From DASYML01 sp034665545 (GTDB taxonomy: Bacteria > Acidobacteriota > Blastocatellia > Pyrinomonadales > Pyrinomonadaceae), in NCBI GenBank assembly GCA_034665545.1, contig JAXDFO010000261.1, forward strand, positions 1 through 11,964: a stretch of 11,964 nt of DNA, given 5' to 3'. Under the pieces are notes generated by a model. It was given only the letters and a program-made list of their open reading frames with translations, ran no database searches and was not told where the DNA came from. Of this stretch, positions 1-6,629 are shown piece by piece. The translations under genes were made by a program, and so were the position numbers. Positions within the stretch are counted from its first letter, which is position 1, and each line of letters opens with the position of its first letter.

Positions 1-1
1 G

Positions 2-1198
2 GTAGGTTTCTTCGTCATCATTAGCGCCATCTTATTGCTCTTCTTGATTTTGCGTTTCATCAACCCGGAGTTAATCTACATCGTCCGTCACGCGCTTATC
101 CAGGTGCGTTCAGCCAAAGCCTTCTTAGATAATTACGAGAACCGCTTCACTCATGTTAATGCCTTTCCGGACCTGTTAGGTGAAGACCTGAGATACGAGA
201 CGCGTGTGTACGATGAGGAGTACGTGCTCAAGAGGGTTGATAAGATTAGAGAACTGTATCGCGTGCTCATCAGAAAGCCGTCCTTATTCTCTAAGAGAGA
301 GCGCAAGCCGCAAATATGTATCGTCGAGCTTGCCAATCTGCTGGGGAACCTTGGCAGGCACATGACACCGGATAAAAAGTTCAGCTACTCGATTATAGAT
401 GCTCCCACACTGCTCACTTTCATCGGCAGCGAAATCCAGAAAAGAGACGGGAAACCTCCATTGCAGAACATTGAAGAGGTTGAAGCATGGTTGAAGGCCA
501 ATCCGATCAGTATCGAGCAGGTAACTGAAATCCTTATTGCGTCTGTGTTCGGACTGGCCTATCGCAAGCGAGTGCAGGATGAAAACCAGAAACAGAAGAG
601 TGCGGCAGATGAAAAGAGTCAGGAGACGCAAGTCGCCGGATCAATACTCATCAAAACTTTAACAAATGAAAGCGGTGAGCGCGCGCTCAAGGACGACTCA
701 CCATCCGGCGGCCCGGCTATTACGACGGCAGGTAAGTCGCCCGTCAGAGTCTTCATCAGTTATAGCCATCACGACCGACACTATCTGGGGGAAAACTCCC
801 TGCTCGGCGCGTTAAAGGGACTTGAGTCTGAAGGAGTTGAGTTCTGGTCCGACCAAGCCATCACGGTCGGGAATAAGTGGGATCAAGAGATAAAAACCAA
901 GATCGGCCAATCGCACATTGTTCTCGTCTTCGTCAGTCAGGCGTTTCTTGATTCAGCCTACTGTCAGAATGTGGAGATCAGTCAATTCCTGGAAGAGTCT
1001 GAGCGGAGAGGGCTCATCATCATGCCAATTATGCTCTCGCAGTGCGAATGGGAGCGGCATAGCTGGCTCAGCAGCCGCCAATTCCTGCCGAGCGATGGCA
1101 AAACTATTGAAGGTGACTATACTACGCGCGGCAAGCGCAAGAGTCTCTTCCACGACATTCGACAGCACTTGCGCCGACACATTGAAAAGGGTGCGTAA
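2..1198 (+). CDS. Membrane-anchored TIR-domain protein, 5' end missing
   Basis: The frame is open from the first bases of the window, so the gene starts upstream; 398 residues are visible. Residues 1-20 are a run of hydrophobic residues ending in Arg, read as a transmembrane helix. About 200 largely helical residues that I do not recognise follow, then a low-complexity linker (about 185-245). Residues about 247-398 form a TIR domain: strand A with the FISYSHHD motif, a WSDQ segment, and SAYCQNVE, whose Glu (about residue 325) sits where the NAD-cleaving Glu of TIR enzymes lies. Bacterial TIR domains often hydrolyse or cyclise NAD+ in antiviral defence or signalling; that role is family knowledge, not shown here. 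The gene converges on the zinc-ribbon gene 32 bp away. No partner such as ThsA, a CBASS cyclase or an Argonaute is visible, so the biological role is open. The TIR call is firm. Confidence 0.85.
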   Translation, partial: VGFFVIISAILLLFLILRFINPELIYIVRHALIQVRSAKAFLDNYENRFTHVNAFPDLLGEDLRYETRVYDEEYVLKRVDKIRELYRVLIRKPSLFSKRERKPQICIVELANLLGNLGRHMTPDKKFSYSIIDAPTLLTFIGSEIQKRDGKPPLQNIEEVEAWLKANPISIEQVTEILIASVFGLAYRKRVQDENQKQKSAADEKSQETQVAGSILIKTLTNESGERALKDDSPSGGPAITTAGKSPVRVFISYSHHDRHYLGENSLLGALKGLESEGVEFWSDQAITVGNKWDQEIKTKIGQSHIVLVFVSQAFLDSAYCQNVEISQFLEESERRGLIIMPIMLSQCEWERHSWLSSRQFLPSDGKTIEGDYTTRGKRKSLFHDIRQHLRRHIEKGA

Positions 1199-1230
1199 CT
1201 AATAAAATTCTTCCGGTTGAGGGCGGTTGT

Positions 1231-1698
1231 TTATTTTGATTTTCGGTCGCGGTAGAGGGGTTCAAAGGAGCGGGTGGTGTGCTCGGTGACGCTCGGCAGG
1301 GGTTCGGGTAACATTCGTTCGCCCGCCGCCTTAAGCTCTTTCGTCGCGTGCGCGCCAGGCAGCGCGGCCTCACTCGCTTGCTTCTCGACATTCTTGCGAC
1401 GCAATAGCTTCCAGATGAACGCGCTTTCGATGACCAGCATCAGCAGAAAGCCCAGCGAGGTGACAGTGAGGATGCTTTGATTGTCTAAGTTCAGTAACTG
1501 TTTCATCATCGCCATCAGCGCGATGATGCATCCGAGGCCGACCACGAAGACGGAGACTATCGCCCATATCAAAGAGTCCGGGAACAACTCGCCGGTCTTG
1601 TTAAGGCTCTCGGATTTCGCCTCGCCCAACTTCGCCCCGCAACGATTGCAGTAACTCAAGTCCTGCCCGATAGCCGCGCCGCATGATGAACAATACAT
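1231..1698 (-). CDS. Zinc-ribbon domain membrane protein
   Basis: This 155-aa protein opens with a compact zinc ribbon: C3-x2-C6 and C17-x2-C20, each followed by Gly, as in the zinc_ribbon_2 type at the N terminus of many small bacterial membrane proteins. Two hydrophobic segments follow at about 42-64 and 76-98, then a basic patch (RRKN) and a polar tail of about 55 residues. The ribbon probably faces the cytoplasm with the helices anchoring it. The ATG is preceded by AAGGAG with about 10 nt spacing, which supports this start. It lies 129 bp downstream of the desaturase gene on the same strand and could share its transcript. The function is unknown, because this ribbon occurs in proteins of many roles. 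Confidence 0.8.
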   Translation of the reverse strand: MYCSSCGAAIGQDLSYCNRCGAKLGEAKSESLNKTGELFPDSLIWAIVSVFVVGLGCIIALMAMMKQLLNLDNQSILTVTSLGFLLMLVIESAFIWKLLRRKNVEKQASEAALPGAHATKELKAAGERMLPEPLPSVTEHTTRSFEPLYRDRKSK

Positions 1699-1827
1699 CG
1701 TCTACAATCTCCTTCGAGGCTTGTACGATAACGCGCGCGGTGAAGTTCACCAATGGTTTTCAGAATGGCTTTCGACGATTCATCTTGTTGAAATGGATAA
1801 AGGCGTTGACAAGTTAAAGCCGCACGG

Positions 1828-2691
1828 TCAGGCGCGCGGTTCTCTAACGACTTTCCAGACGAGGCCGAGACGGGCCATCAAGCGTATCGTGTAGCCGGAG
1901 ATGTCCACCTCGTACCACCGCCAGCCGTGAACCGCCGCCGAAGGGCGCGCGTGATGATTATTGTGCCAGCCCTCGCCGAGCGTGAGCAGGCCGACCCACC
2001 ACACGTTGCGGCTCTCATCCCTCGTCCGGTTCGGTCGGCTGCCCCACATGTGACAGACGCTGTTGACGCTCCACGTCACATGCCACATGCAGAGCGTCCT
2101 GATAATGGTCCCCCACAGCACGCCGCGCCATCCCGCGATCATCCAGCACAGCAAACCCGTCAAGGCCCACGGCAGCACGAACATCAAACGACGGTCCATC
2201 AAGCGCATCCACACGTCAGTGCCGGAGACATCCGGGACTAACTGGCTGTGGTCGGCTGCGTCCTGCTCGTCCCAGCGCAAGACCCAACCGACGTGCCCGT
2301 GAAAAAAGCTTATCAAGGGCGAATGCGGGTCGCCTTCCTGGTCCGCCTTCTGATGATGACGACGATGTATCGCCACCCAGCGCGAAGGTCCGCCCTGCAA
2401 GGCCGCTCCGCCCGCCCAAGCGAGCAACACTCGCAGCCACCTGTTACACATAAACCCGCGATGCGTCAGAAGGCGATGATAGCCGATGCCGATTCCGAGG
2501 CAGGTGACGAGATAAAGGACCAGAAATAGCCAGAGGTCCACGGGGCGCGGCCAGTACCAGAGGCCCAGTAATGAGAAGGCATGAACGCCGACGACGAGCG
2601 TGCTGTGCGGCCAATTCAAGCGCGGCAGTGCGCCTCTTGTTCGCGCCAATGCTTCGACACAGTTATTCAGACTAAGGATTCTTTGTGACAA
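1828..2691 (-). CDS. Acyl-CoA / acyl-lipid desaturase (membrane fatty acid desaturase)
   Basis: This 287-aa integral membrane di-iron desaturase would introduce a cis double bond into a saturated acyl chain to adjust membrane fluidity. All three histidine boxes are present: H72-x4-H77 (HRLLTH), H109-x2-H112-H113 (HRRHH) and H243-x2-H246-H247 (HNNHH). Extra histidines (H123, H204, H214) are at positions where stearoyl-CoA desaturases also bind iron. Hydrophobic segments lie at about 30-47, 51-70 and 170-200. The length and the final GEGWHNNHH signature fit the bacterial delta-9 desaturase group. The start used is TTG behind a weak purine-rich AGAGAG sequence; no ATG occurs before residue 81, so the exact N terminus is uncertain. 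Regiospecificity cannot be read from sequence. No ferredoxin or reductase partner is in the window. Confidence 0.9.
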   Translation of the reverse strand: MSQRILSLNNCVEALARTRGALPRLNWPHSTLVVGVHAFSLLGLWYWPRPVDLWLFLVLYLVTCLGIGIGYHRLLTHRGFMCNRWLRVLLAWAGGAALQGGPSRWVAIHRRHHQKADQEGDPHSPLISFFHGHVGWVLRWDEQDAADHSQLVPDVSGTDVWMRLMDRRLMFVLPWALTGLLCWMIAGWRGVLWGTIIRTLCMWHVTWSVNSVCHMWGSRPNRTRDESRNVWWVGLLTLGEGWHNNHHARPSAAVHGWRWYEVDISGYTIRLMARLGLVWKVVREPRA

Positions 2692-2761
2692 ACTACTCTC
2701 TCTTGACCTGTTATTAGAAGATAATTAAAGGGGATCATGTATGTTCTGTACGCTAACGCAC

Positions 2762-2789
2762 ATTACAGAGTAGCAGTCATTTGTTTCAA
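2762..2789 (-). promoter_or_regulatory. Candidate sigma70-like promoter for the desaturase
   Basis: On the minus strand TTGAAA (2789-2784) is followed after 16 bp by TGTAAT (2767-2762). This would give a leader of about 65 nt before the TTG start of the desaturase. It is a match by eye to a loose consensus and is unsupported by anything else. Confidence 0.3.
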
Positions 2790-2847
2790 AGTCATTTCTC
2801 CAGGGTGAGCAAGAGACGGATAGTCGTTGCGCGGGTGGACCAGTAAA

Positions 2848-3258
2848 TTAAAATGTATCCGCGCGTCTGGCCGAGATTCGTCTTAGCTTCTCTTCCCTGC
2901 TCAGTTTGCGTTCGTTATAGCCGCGCTCATCGTATGGTTGAAGCTTTTCCAGCCACAAATCCTCAAGGGCCGCGAGGTCTTCGCGGGGGTTTGCATGAGG
3001 ACCGTCCGGCAGGTTTAGCTGGTCCAGTATTTCAAAGGCGAAGTTATCGCCGCCGAATTCGTTCCATTCGCTTTGGAGGCGAGGGTTCGTATGCTTGCCC
3101 ATCTTGAGTTGGAATTTGTAACGGTTGATAATTCCTTCCAGGTCCAGCCCGACGCCGACGAACACCTTATCGTTGACCATATTGCGAATCAGGAAAACGC
3201 CCATCGGCCTGGGGTTCTGCCTGTACTCCTGCTTGAGCATCTTCTTGTTTTTCTCCAT
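2848..3258 (-). CDS. GIY-YIG-like small protein with degenerate motif
   Basis: This 136-aa protein resembles the small stand-alone GIY-YIG nuclease family proteins. Its landmarks are MGVFLIRN (residues 19-26), an FVG turn (33-35), a helix beginning INRYKFQLKMGKH, then LQSEWNEFGGDNFAFEILD and a late ALEDLWLEKLQPY segment. Both landmark tyrosines of the canonical motif are Phe here (GVF at 20-22 and FVG at 33-35), so nuclease activity is doubtful and a nucleic-acid-binding or other role is possible. I chose the ATG at 3258 because AAGGAGA lies about 8 nt upstream. The frame stays open further upstream (to 3390), but that part has no family resemblance. The basic C terminus (RRISARR) could contact nucleic acid. 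It stands alone between the desaturase and the 52-aa gene. Confidence 0.7.
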   Translation of the reverse strand: MEKNKKMLKQEYRQNPRPMGVFLIRNMVNDKVFVGVGLDLEGIINRYKFQLKMGKHTNPRLQSEWNEFGGDNFAFEILDQLNLPDGPHANPREDLAALEDLWLEKLQPYDERGYNERKLSREEKLRRISARRADTF

Positions 3259-3469
3259 CGCCCGTTCTCCTTCAAGAGGTCGAATTGCGGCACGCATCAT
3301 GATGGCCCTCTTTGAATGAAGTTTCAAGACAAAGAGGACCGAGATGATGATTGATGAGAGGTTTGCTATCGGAGGGTTGGTGTGAGACACGCAGAGGCAT
3401 CACGGTCACGAGCGTGACCGCGCTTCATCTTGATGATGTTGAAAGCCTGTGGTGCTGTTGCCGGGCCTG

Positions 3470-3628
3470 TCAGTCTGTGCTGATGACGGGCGGTTCCGCG
3501 AACCCGTTCACGTCGTCTTCAACGCCGGGCGCGGACGGTTTTTCGCCCTGACTCTCTTCGGATGAATCAGTTTCTATCTCCTGTGTGTCCTGGTTGAGTG
3601 GCGAGTCGTCGGTTGAACTTCGTAACAT
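3470..3628 (-). CDS. Small acidic, probably disordered protein (52 aa)
   Basis: This short gene is rich in Ser, Asp, Glu and Pro, has no hydrophobic core, and is expected to be strongly acidic and unstructured. It is considered real because a perfect GGAGGT stands 7 nt before the ATG at 3628; an upstream in-frame start at 3667 has no such site. A TATAAT box lies about 80 bp upstream. I recognise no family. A second acidic protein of similar size and style lies at 5216-5350 on the same strand, and the two may belong to one loose class of small stress or abundance proteins (inference). Confidence 0.55.
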   Translation of the reverse strand: MLRSSTDDSPLNQDTQEIETDSSEESQGEKPSAPGVEDDVNGFAEPPVISTD

Positions 3629-3706
3629 ACACGTTACCTCCTGGTATCGTTCTGGGCAGATTCTCACTCACGTTATGTCAGTGAAAGATTCAACTCTATG
3701 CCGCGC

Positions 3707-3736
3707 ATTATATGTATAATCAAAGCGTGACGACAA
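3707..3736 (-). promoter_or_regulatory. Candidate promoter for the 52-aa acidic protein
   Basis: The minus strand carries TTGTCG (3736-3731), an 18-bp spacer and a perfect TATAAT (3712-3707). It would give a leader of about 70 nt ending in a strong GGAGGT. The -10 box lies next to a plus-strand TATAAT, so two transcription units would diverge from overlapping sites. Confidence 0.4.
3715..3720 (+). promoter_or_regulatory. Candidate -10 box for the 48-aa membrane protein / oxidoreductase unit
   Basis: A perfect TATAAT on the plus strand lies 47 bp before the ATG at 3768. The best -35 match, TTCAAC at 3689-3694, is poor and spaced 20 bp away, so an activator or a different sigma factor might be needed if the site is used. 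Confidence 0.35.
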
Positions 3737-3767
3737 GCCGGTTTTAGTTGGAAAGTTGTTAAGGCAC

Positions 3768-3914
3768 ATGGAAAGAAAAATTTTCTGGATAACGTTTCTC
3801 GTGTTGGGACTGATAGCGGACCTCTCGCTGCCCCTCTGGGCATCGCTCGTGGCGACGCTTCCGATTGGAGTTTTCAGTTGGTGGCTGGCTTACCGCAGCG
3901 AGTGGTTTGAATAA
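3768..3914 (+). CDS. Small two-helix membrane protein (48 aa)
   Basis: An ATG opens 48 codons ending in TAA. The product has a short basic start (MERK), a hydrophobic helix at about 5-24, a Pro-containing turn, a second hydrophobic helix at about 26-42, and an aromatic, charged tail (AYRSEWFE). This is the pattern of a genuine hairpin-type small membrane protein and not of random translation. A TATAAT box lies upstream, and the FAD oxidoreductase starts 31 bp downstream on the same strand, suggesting one transcript. The ribosome site is weak (AAGG close to the ATG). Function is unknown. Candidate roles are a partner or anchor for the oxidoreductase or an independent envelope peptide. Confidence 0.55.
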   Translation: MERKIFWITFLVLGLIADLSLPLWASLVATLPIGVFSWWLAYRSEWFE

Positions 3915-3945
3915 AAGTCCTTCTCTCTTTATTTGGACCAGTCAG

Positions 3946-5109
3946 ATGGAATCCGCAGAAGTCGTCATTGTCGGAGGCGGGGTGATGGGGGCCAGCGTGG
4001 CCTATCATCTGGCCGCCGCAGGATGCGCCAGTGTTCTGGTCCTGGAAAGCGGACGGCGTCCGGGCGAGGGCAGCACGGGCAAAGCGACCGGCGGCTTTCG
4101 AGCGCAGTTCAGCACGCCCGTCAACATCCGTCTCTCTCTCCTCTCGCGCGAAAAACTTTTACGCTTCAAAGATGAACTCGGCGTTGACCCTGGCTATCGC
4201 CAGTGCGGCTATCTGTTCCTGGCATCTGAGGGAGCGGAACTGCATGCCCTGCACGCGGCACAGGATATTCAGAAAGCGCACGGGCTGGCGGAGGCAAGCA
4301 GAGTTGGCCCAAAAGAGATACTGCTCCTCAACCCCGCGCTTAACCCGGAAAATTTAGCGGGCGGCGTTTACTGTCCAACGGATGGTTTTATACGCCCGCT
4401 CGAAATCCTGCGCGGCTATACGGAAGCGGCGCAAAGACTCTGCGTGCGCTTCGAGTATGACGCGCCGCTCAAGGGCTTGCGACTGGACCAGCAGAGACGC
4501 ATAAAGACGGTCATTACCGGGAAGGGCGAAGTAAGCGCGGGCCTACTGGTCAACGCGGCTGGAGCCTGGGCCGCGCGTGTGGCCCAACATGCGGGCGTTC
4601 GGCTTCCGGTCGCGCCCCTGCGACGACAGGTAGCCATTACGTATCCTTGCGAACTGTTGCCGGAAGAGATGCCCATGACCATCTTCGCGGGCGACGGATT
4701 TCACCTGCGCGTGCGAGACGGTCGCGTGCTCCTATTATGGCCAGACCAGCCGCAGGTCGCTGACCCGTTTGAGACGACGGTTGAGGACGCATGGATTGAA
4801 GCGGTCAGGGCTAGAGCGCACGCGCGCGTGCCCTGCCTGCGCGCGGCGGCGATTGACCGCGCGAATTGCTGGGCCGGTCTATATGAGATGTCGCCTGACA
4901 GGCACGCGATACTTGGCCCATCAAGCGAGGTCGAAAATCTATACTTCATCAACGGCTCATCGGGTCACGGCGTCATGCACGCGCCCGCGCTGGGCCAACT
5001 CCTTTCCGAGATAATCCTGGACGGGGCGGCCCACACTATGGAGACGCACGACCTGCGCCCCTCGCGCTTTGCAGAAGGCAGCCCGAACGTTTCATCAGAG
5101 CTTCTGTAG
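3946..5109 (+). CDS. FAD-dependent oxidoreductase, DAO family
   Basis: This 387-aa flavoenzyme belongs to the D-amino-acid oxidase / sarcosine oxidase beta / glycine oxidase-like fold. The N terminus is a dinucleotide-binding beta-alpha-beta unit with GGGVMG at residues 10-15 and an acidic residue, E34, at the end of the second strand for the FAD ribose. A GSTGKATGGFRAQF stretch follows (about 42-55), typical of this group. Near the C terminus YFINGSSGHGVMHAPALG is the second FAD-contact segment. Such enzymes oxidise a secondary or primary amine of an amino acid to an imine, passing electrons to oxygen or the respiratory chain; the substrate cannot be named. I chose the ATG at 3946 because the flavin motif begins within 10 residues of it. 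The frame is open upstream to 3865 but there overlaps the 48-aa gene and is not family-like. The ribosome site is weak. Confidence 0.85.
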   Translation: MESAEVVIVGGGVMGASVAYHLAAAGCASVLVLESGRRPGEGSTGKATGGFRAQFSTPVNIRLSLLSREKLLRFKDELGVDPGYRQCGYLFLASEGAELHALHAAQDIQKAHGLAEASRVGPKEILLLNPALNPENLAGGVYCPTDGFIRPLEILRGYTEAAQRLCVRFEYDAPLKGLRLDQQRRIKTVITGKGEVSAGLLVNAAGAWAARVAQHAGVRLPVAPLRRQVAITYPCELLPEEMPMTIFAGDGFHLRVRDGRVLLLWPDQPQVADPFETTVEDAWIEAVRARAHARVPCLRAAAIDRANCWAGLYEMSPDRHAILGPSSEVENLYFINGSSGHGVMHAPALGQLLSEIILDGAAHTMETHDLRPSRFAEGSPNVSSELL

Positions 5110-5151
5110 AACACCTCAAACCGCACAGTTAGCTCTCACTTCATCTGGACC

Positions 5152-5187
5152 AAAAAAACGAGGGGCGCACCTTGCTGGCACGCCCCT
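5152..5187 (-). terminator. Intrinsic terminator after the 44-aa acidic protein
   Basis: Read on the minus strand, a 7-bp stem (AGGGGCG, 5187-5181, with CGCCCCT, 5167-5161) closes a 13-nt loop and is followed, after CG, by seven T residues (5158-5152). Polarity favours the minus strand; no T run follows on the plus strand, although the hairpin could also slow transcription from the oxidoreductase. Confidence 0.75.
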
Positions 5188-5215
5188 TCAGTTGATAGCC
5201 ACGATCTTTCTTCGC

Positions 5216-5350
5216 TCACTCCGTATTCGGATTTATCTCCTTCTTAATCTCTTTACTCTCCGGGTTTTCCGCGCCCGGTATACGCGAACCAGGCTCTTGA
5301 TTATCTTCCAGTTTCTCCGACGGGCTGATTTCGTTTTCAAGGTTTTGCAT
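5216..5350 (-). CDS. Small acidic hydrophilic protein (44 aa)
   Basis: An ATG at 5350 preceded by GGGAGG (5-nt spacing) opens 44 codons ending in TGA. The product is polar, rich in Glu, Asn, Lys and Pro, and has no membrane segment or cysteine. An alternative ATG 15 bp upstream (5365) has AAGGAAGG before it and would add five residues (MREDE). An intrinsic terminator with seven T's stands directly downstream and another terminator-like hairpin lies upstream, so the gene seems to form its own minimal transcription unit. I recognise no family. It resembles the 52-aa protein at 3470-3628 in size, acidity and composition, but the sequences do not clearly align. Confidence 0.5.
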   Translation of the reverse strand: MQNLENEISPSEKLEDNQEPGSRIPGAENPESKEIKKEINPNTE

Positions 5351-5368
5351 CTCGTCCTCCCTCATGAT

Positions 5369-5449
5369 TCACCTTCCTTTCAGAGTCTTCACCTGTCTTA
5401 AAAAGAAGCGCCGGACCTCCAACAGTTCCAGCGCTTCATCCAGACTCAT
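5369..5449 (-). CDS. Leader-peptide-like ORF (26 aa), uncertain
   Basis: An ATG at 5449 opens 26 codons. The peptide begins MSLDEALELLEVRRFF and ends basic (KTLKGR), with the composition of an amphipathic helix. The stop codon lies 3 nt before the first possible start of the next small gene, a spacing suited to translational coupling. A perfect TATAAT is placed so that transcription would begin about 19 nt upstream of the ATG. No Shine-Dalgarno sequence is visible, which is the main doubt. The ORF contains a terminator hairpin, so a translating ribosome would unfold it. It may be a regulatory leader, a small protein, or chance. Confidence 0.25.
   Translation of the reverse strand: MSLDEALELLEVRRFFLRQVKTLKGR
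5400..5437 (-). terminator. Intrinsic terminator or attenuator inside the 26-aa ORF
   Basis: On the minus strand a 7-bp stem (GAAGCGC, 5437-5431, with GCGCTTC, 5411-5405) is extended, after one mismatch, by a GGA/TCC 3-bp stem, and is followed at once by TTTTT (5404-5400). No complete gene ends just before it. It lies between a -10 box and the 44-aa gene, which suggests attenuation and not simple termination. Confidence 0.6.
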
Positions 5450-5474
5450 GAAAAGATAACTCTGCCTGACGAGA

Positions 5475-5480
5475 ATTATA
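5475..5480 (-). promoter_or_regulatory. Candidate -10 box for the small-ORF unit
   Basis: A perfect TATAAT lies on the minus strand about 26 bp before the ATG at 5449. No good -35 hexamer is seen at the usual distance. Confidence 0.3.
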
Positions 5481-5544
5481 AAGCTAAAGCCCGACCGGAT
5501 GGTTGCAGGAATGTTGTGGGCCAATTATGTTCCCTTTACAAAGA

Positions 5545-5576
5545 AAATAAAAGGGCGACCGCAGATGGCCGCCCTT
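5545..5576 (-). terminator. Intrinsic terminator of the MarR-BON-PilZ operon
   Basis: The minus strand shows stem AAGGGCG (5576-5570) with CGCCCTT (5557-5551), extended by two G-C pairs after one mismatch, and followed by a T-rich stretch (TTATTTT). It sits 26 bp past the stop of the PilZ-like gene. Confidence 0.65.
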
Positions 5577-5601
5577 CTTCAATTGACAAAGCTTGACTCA
5601 A

Positions 5602-5985
5602 CTAATCCTGGTCCGGCTCTTCATCCCTCAACGCAGGTTGAGAGGCGATGATACCGGCAGGCTTCCAGATGTGGCCGCGCCATTCTTTCGTCCCGTCCAG
5701 GACGTTGAGCGAGACCAGCGGTTGCCGGACATCGCGCACGAGGCGTATGACTTCGGCTCGCGCCGTCACTTCCGGGCCCGTGGCAGCCTGGATGCTGATG
5801 GTGATATGGCTGCCGACCGCAGGGAGTTGTTGAAGCTGAATGACGGCCCCGGCTGGACCAATATTCTCGGTCGTGCCTTCCACGACGACGTGCCGCCCGG
5901 TTCGCTCTTCATCCCACTCAGCGCGCACCGGCAAGTTGACTAGAAAGCGTTGCTCTGCTTGTTGCTTAATCTGTGTTTGAGACAT
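5602..5985 (-). CDS. PilZ-like domain protein
   Basis: This 127-aa protein is read as a single PilZ-type beta-barrel: RFLVNLPVRAEW (13-24), then the turn ENIGPAGAVIQL (40-51), LPAVGSHITISI (54-65), VTARAEVIRLVRD (73-85) and PLVSLNVLDG (89-98). PilZ domains bind cyclic di-GMP through RxxxR and (D/N)xSxxG. Here the RxxxR element is absent and the second is changed to NIGPAG, so nucleotide binding is doubtful. The acidic C-terminal tail (DEEPDQD) is unusual. I chose the ATG at 5985 because AGGAGA stands about 6 nt before it; an upstream in-frame ATG at 6015 lacks such a site. It is the last gene of a set reading MarR, BON, PilZ, 51 bp after the BON gene. A role in responding to envelope or surface signals is inference. 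Confidence 0.65.
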   Translation of the reverse strand: MSQTQIKQQAEQRFLVNLPVRAEWDEERTGRHVVVEGTTENIGPAGAVIQLQQLPAVGSHITISIQAATGPEVTARAEVIRLVRDVRQPLVSLNVLDGTKEWRGHIWKPAGIIASQPALRDEEPDQD

Positions 5986-6036
5986 GTTTTCTCCTGCTTC
6001 TACTTCTGCTCTCATCCGGCACGCGCGGCTGCCTGG

Positions 6037-6600
6037 TTAGCGCGCTTCGTTGTCACCTTCGACCTGCAAGTTGTTGGTGACGTTGAAGACGCCCGGCACG
6101 CTTCGCGCAGCCATGTACGCAAGCTGGCTGTCGGTACGATTGCCGACCATTCCTTCAAGGCTCACGTTGCCGCGATTGACGATGATGTGGATGGAAGGAT
6201 TGCTGCCCATCGCATAGCGATACAGGCTGCCGGATCGGAACACAGACCTGTAAGTCTGGACTCTAATCTGGTCATCAAAGCCTGAGAGCGGCAAGACCTC
6301 TATCTTATTAACCACGCGAGAGACGCCCTGAATTCGCGCCACATTCTTTTCCGCATCCTTGCGCGTGATAGGACGTATGACCTGCCCGTACAACGTGACC
6401 GTGTTGCCTTCAACTTTGTAAGCGAGATTATCAAACACTCCATAGTAGGGCAGCATCAATAGCTCGTGTCGCACCTGCTTTGTCACCGGCTGCTCGTTGC
6501 TGCGAATCTTATCGCCGGAACTCGGCGCGGCCAGCACGGTCGAACCTGCTATCGCCAACACGGCGACCAATGTGATTATGCTTTTCCAAACGACTTTCAT
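6037..6600 (-). CDS. Exported protein with two BON domains
   Basis: This 187-aa protein has a signal peptide (residues 1-25: basic MKVVWK, hydrophobic core, cleavage near VLAA). Two BON-type domains of about 65-70 residues follow, at about 40-103 and 110-182. Each has the helix, a strand with NTVTLYGQV or GNVSLEGMV, and the closing GV-x-V-x-N pattern (GVSRVVNKIEV, GVFNVTNNLQV). BON domains, as in OsmY, bind phospholipid surfaces and help stabilise the periplasm or outer membrane under stress. I chose the ATG at 6600 for the compact signal peptide and a GAGGG 8 nt upstream. An earlier ATG at 6630 overlaps the MarR stop codon as TAATG and would allow coupled translation with a longer N-terminal region. 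It belongs to the MarR-BON-PilZ operon. Confidence 0.85.
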   Translation of the reverse strand: MKVVWKSIITLVAVLAIAGSTVLAAPSSGDKIRSNEQPVTKQVRHELLMLPYYGVFDNLAYKVEGNTVTLYGQVIRPITRKDAEKNVARIQGVSRVVNKIEVLPLSGFDDQIRVQTYRSVFRSGSLYRYAMGSNPSIHIIVNRGNVSLEGMVGNRTDSQLAYMAARSVPGVFNVTNNLQVEGDNEAR

Positions 6601-6629
6601 TTTCTCATCCCTCTTTCTCATTGCTATCA

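Noticed and set aside
1927..2529. Plus-strand ORFs opposite the desaturase gene
   Set aside because: They are shadows of a well-supported gene with three histidine boxes; His/Arg/Pro-rich composition reflects the complementary strand.
3259..3390. Upstream extension of the GIY-YIG-like protein (44 extra residues)
   Set aside because: A clear AAGGAGA site fixes the start at 3258 and the extra residues have no family resemblance.
3403..3420. Perfect 7-bp hairpin (CGGTCAC / GTGACCG) downstream of the 52-aa gene
   Set aside because: No T run follows on either strand, so it cannot be called an intrinsic terminator; an operator role has no support.
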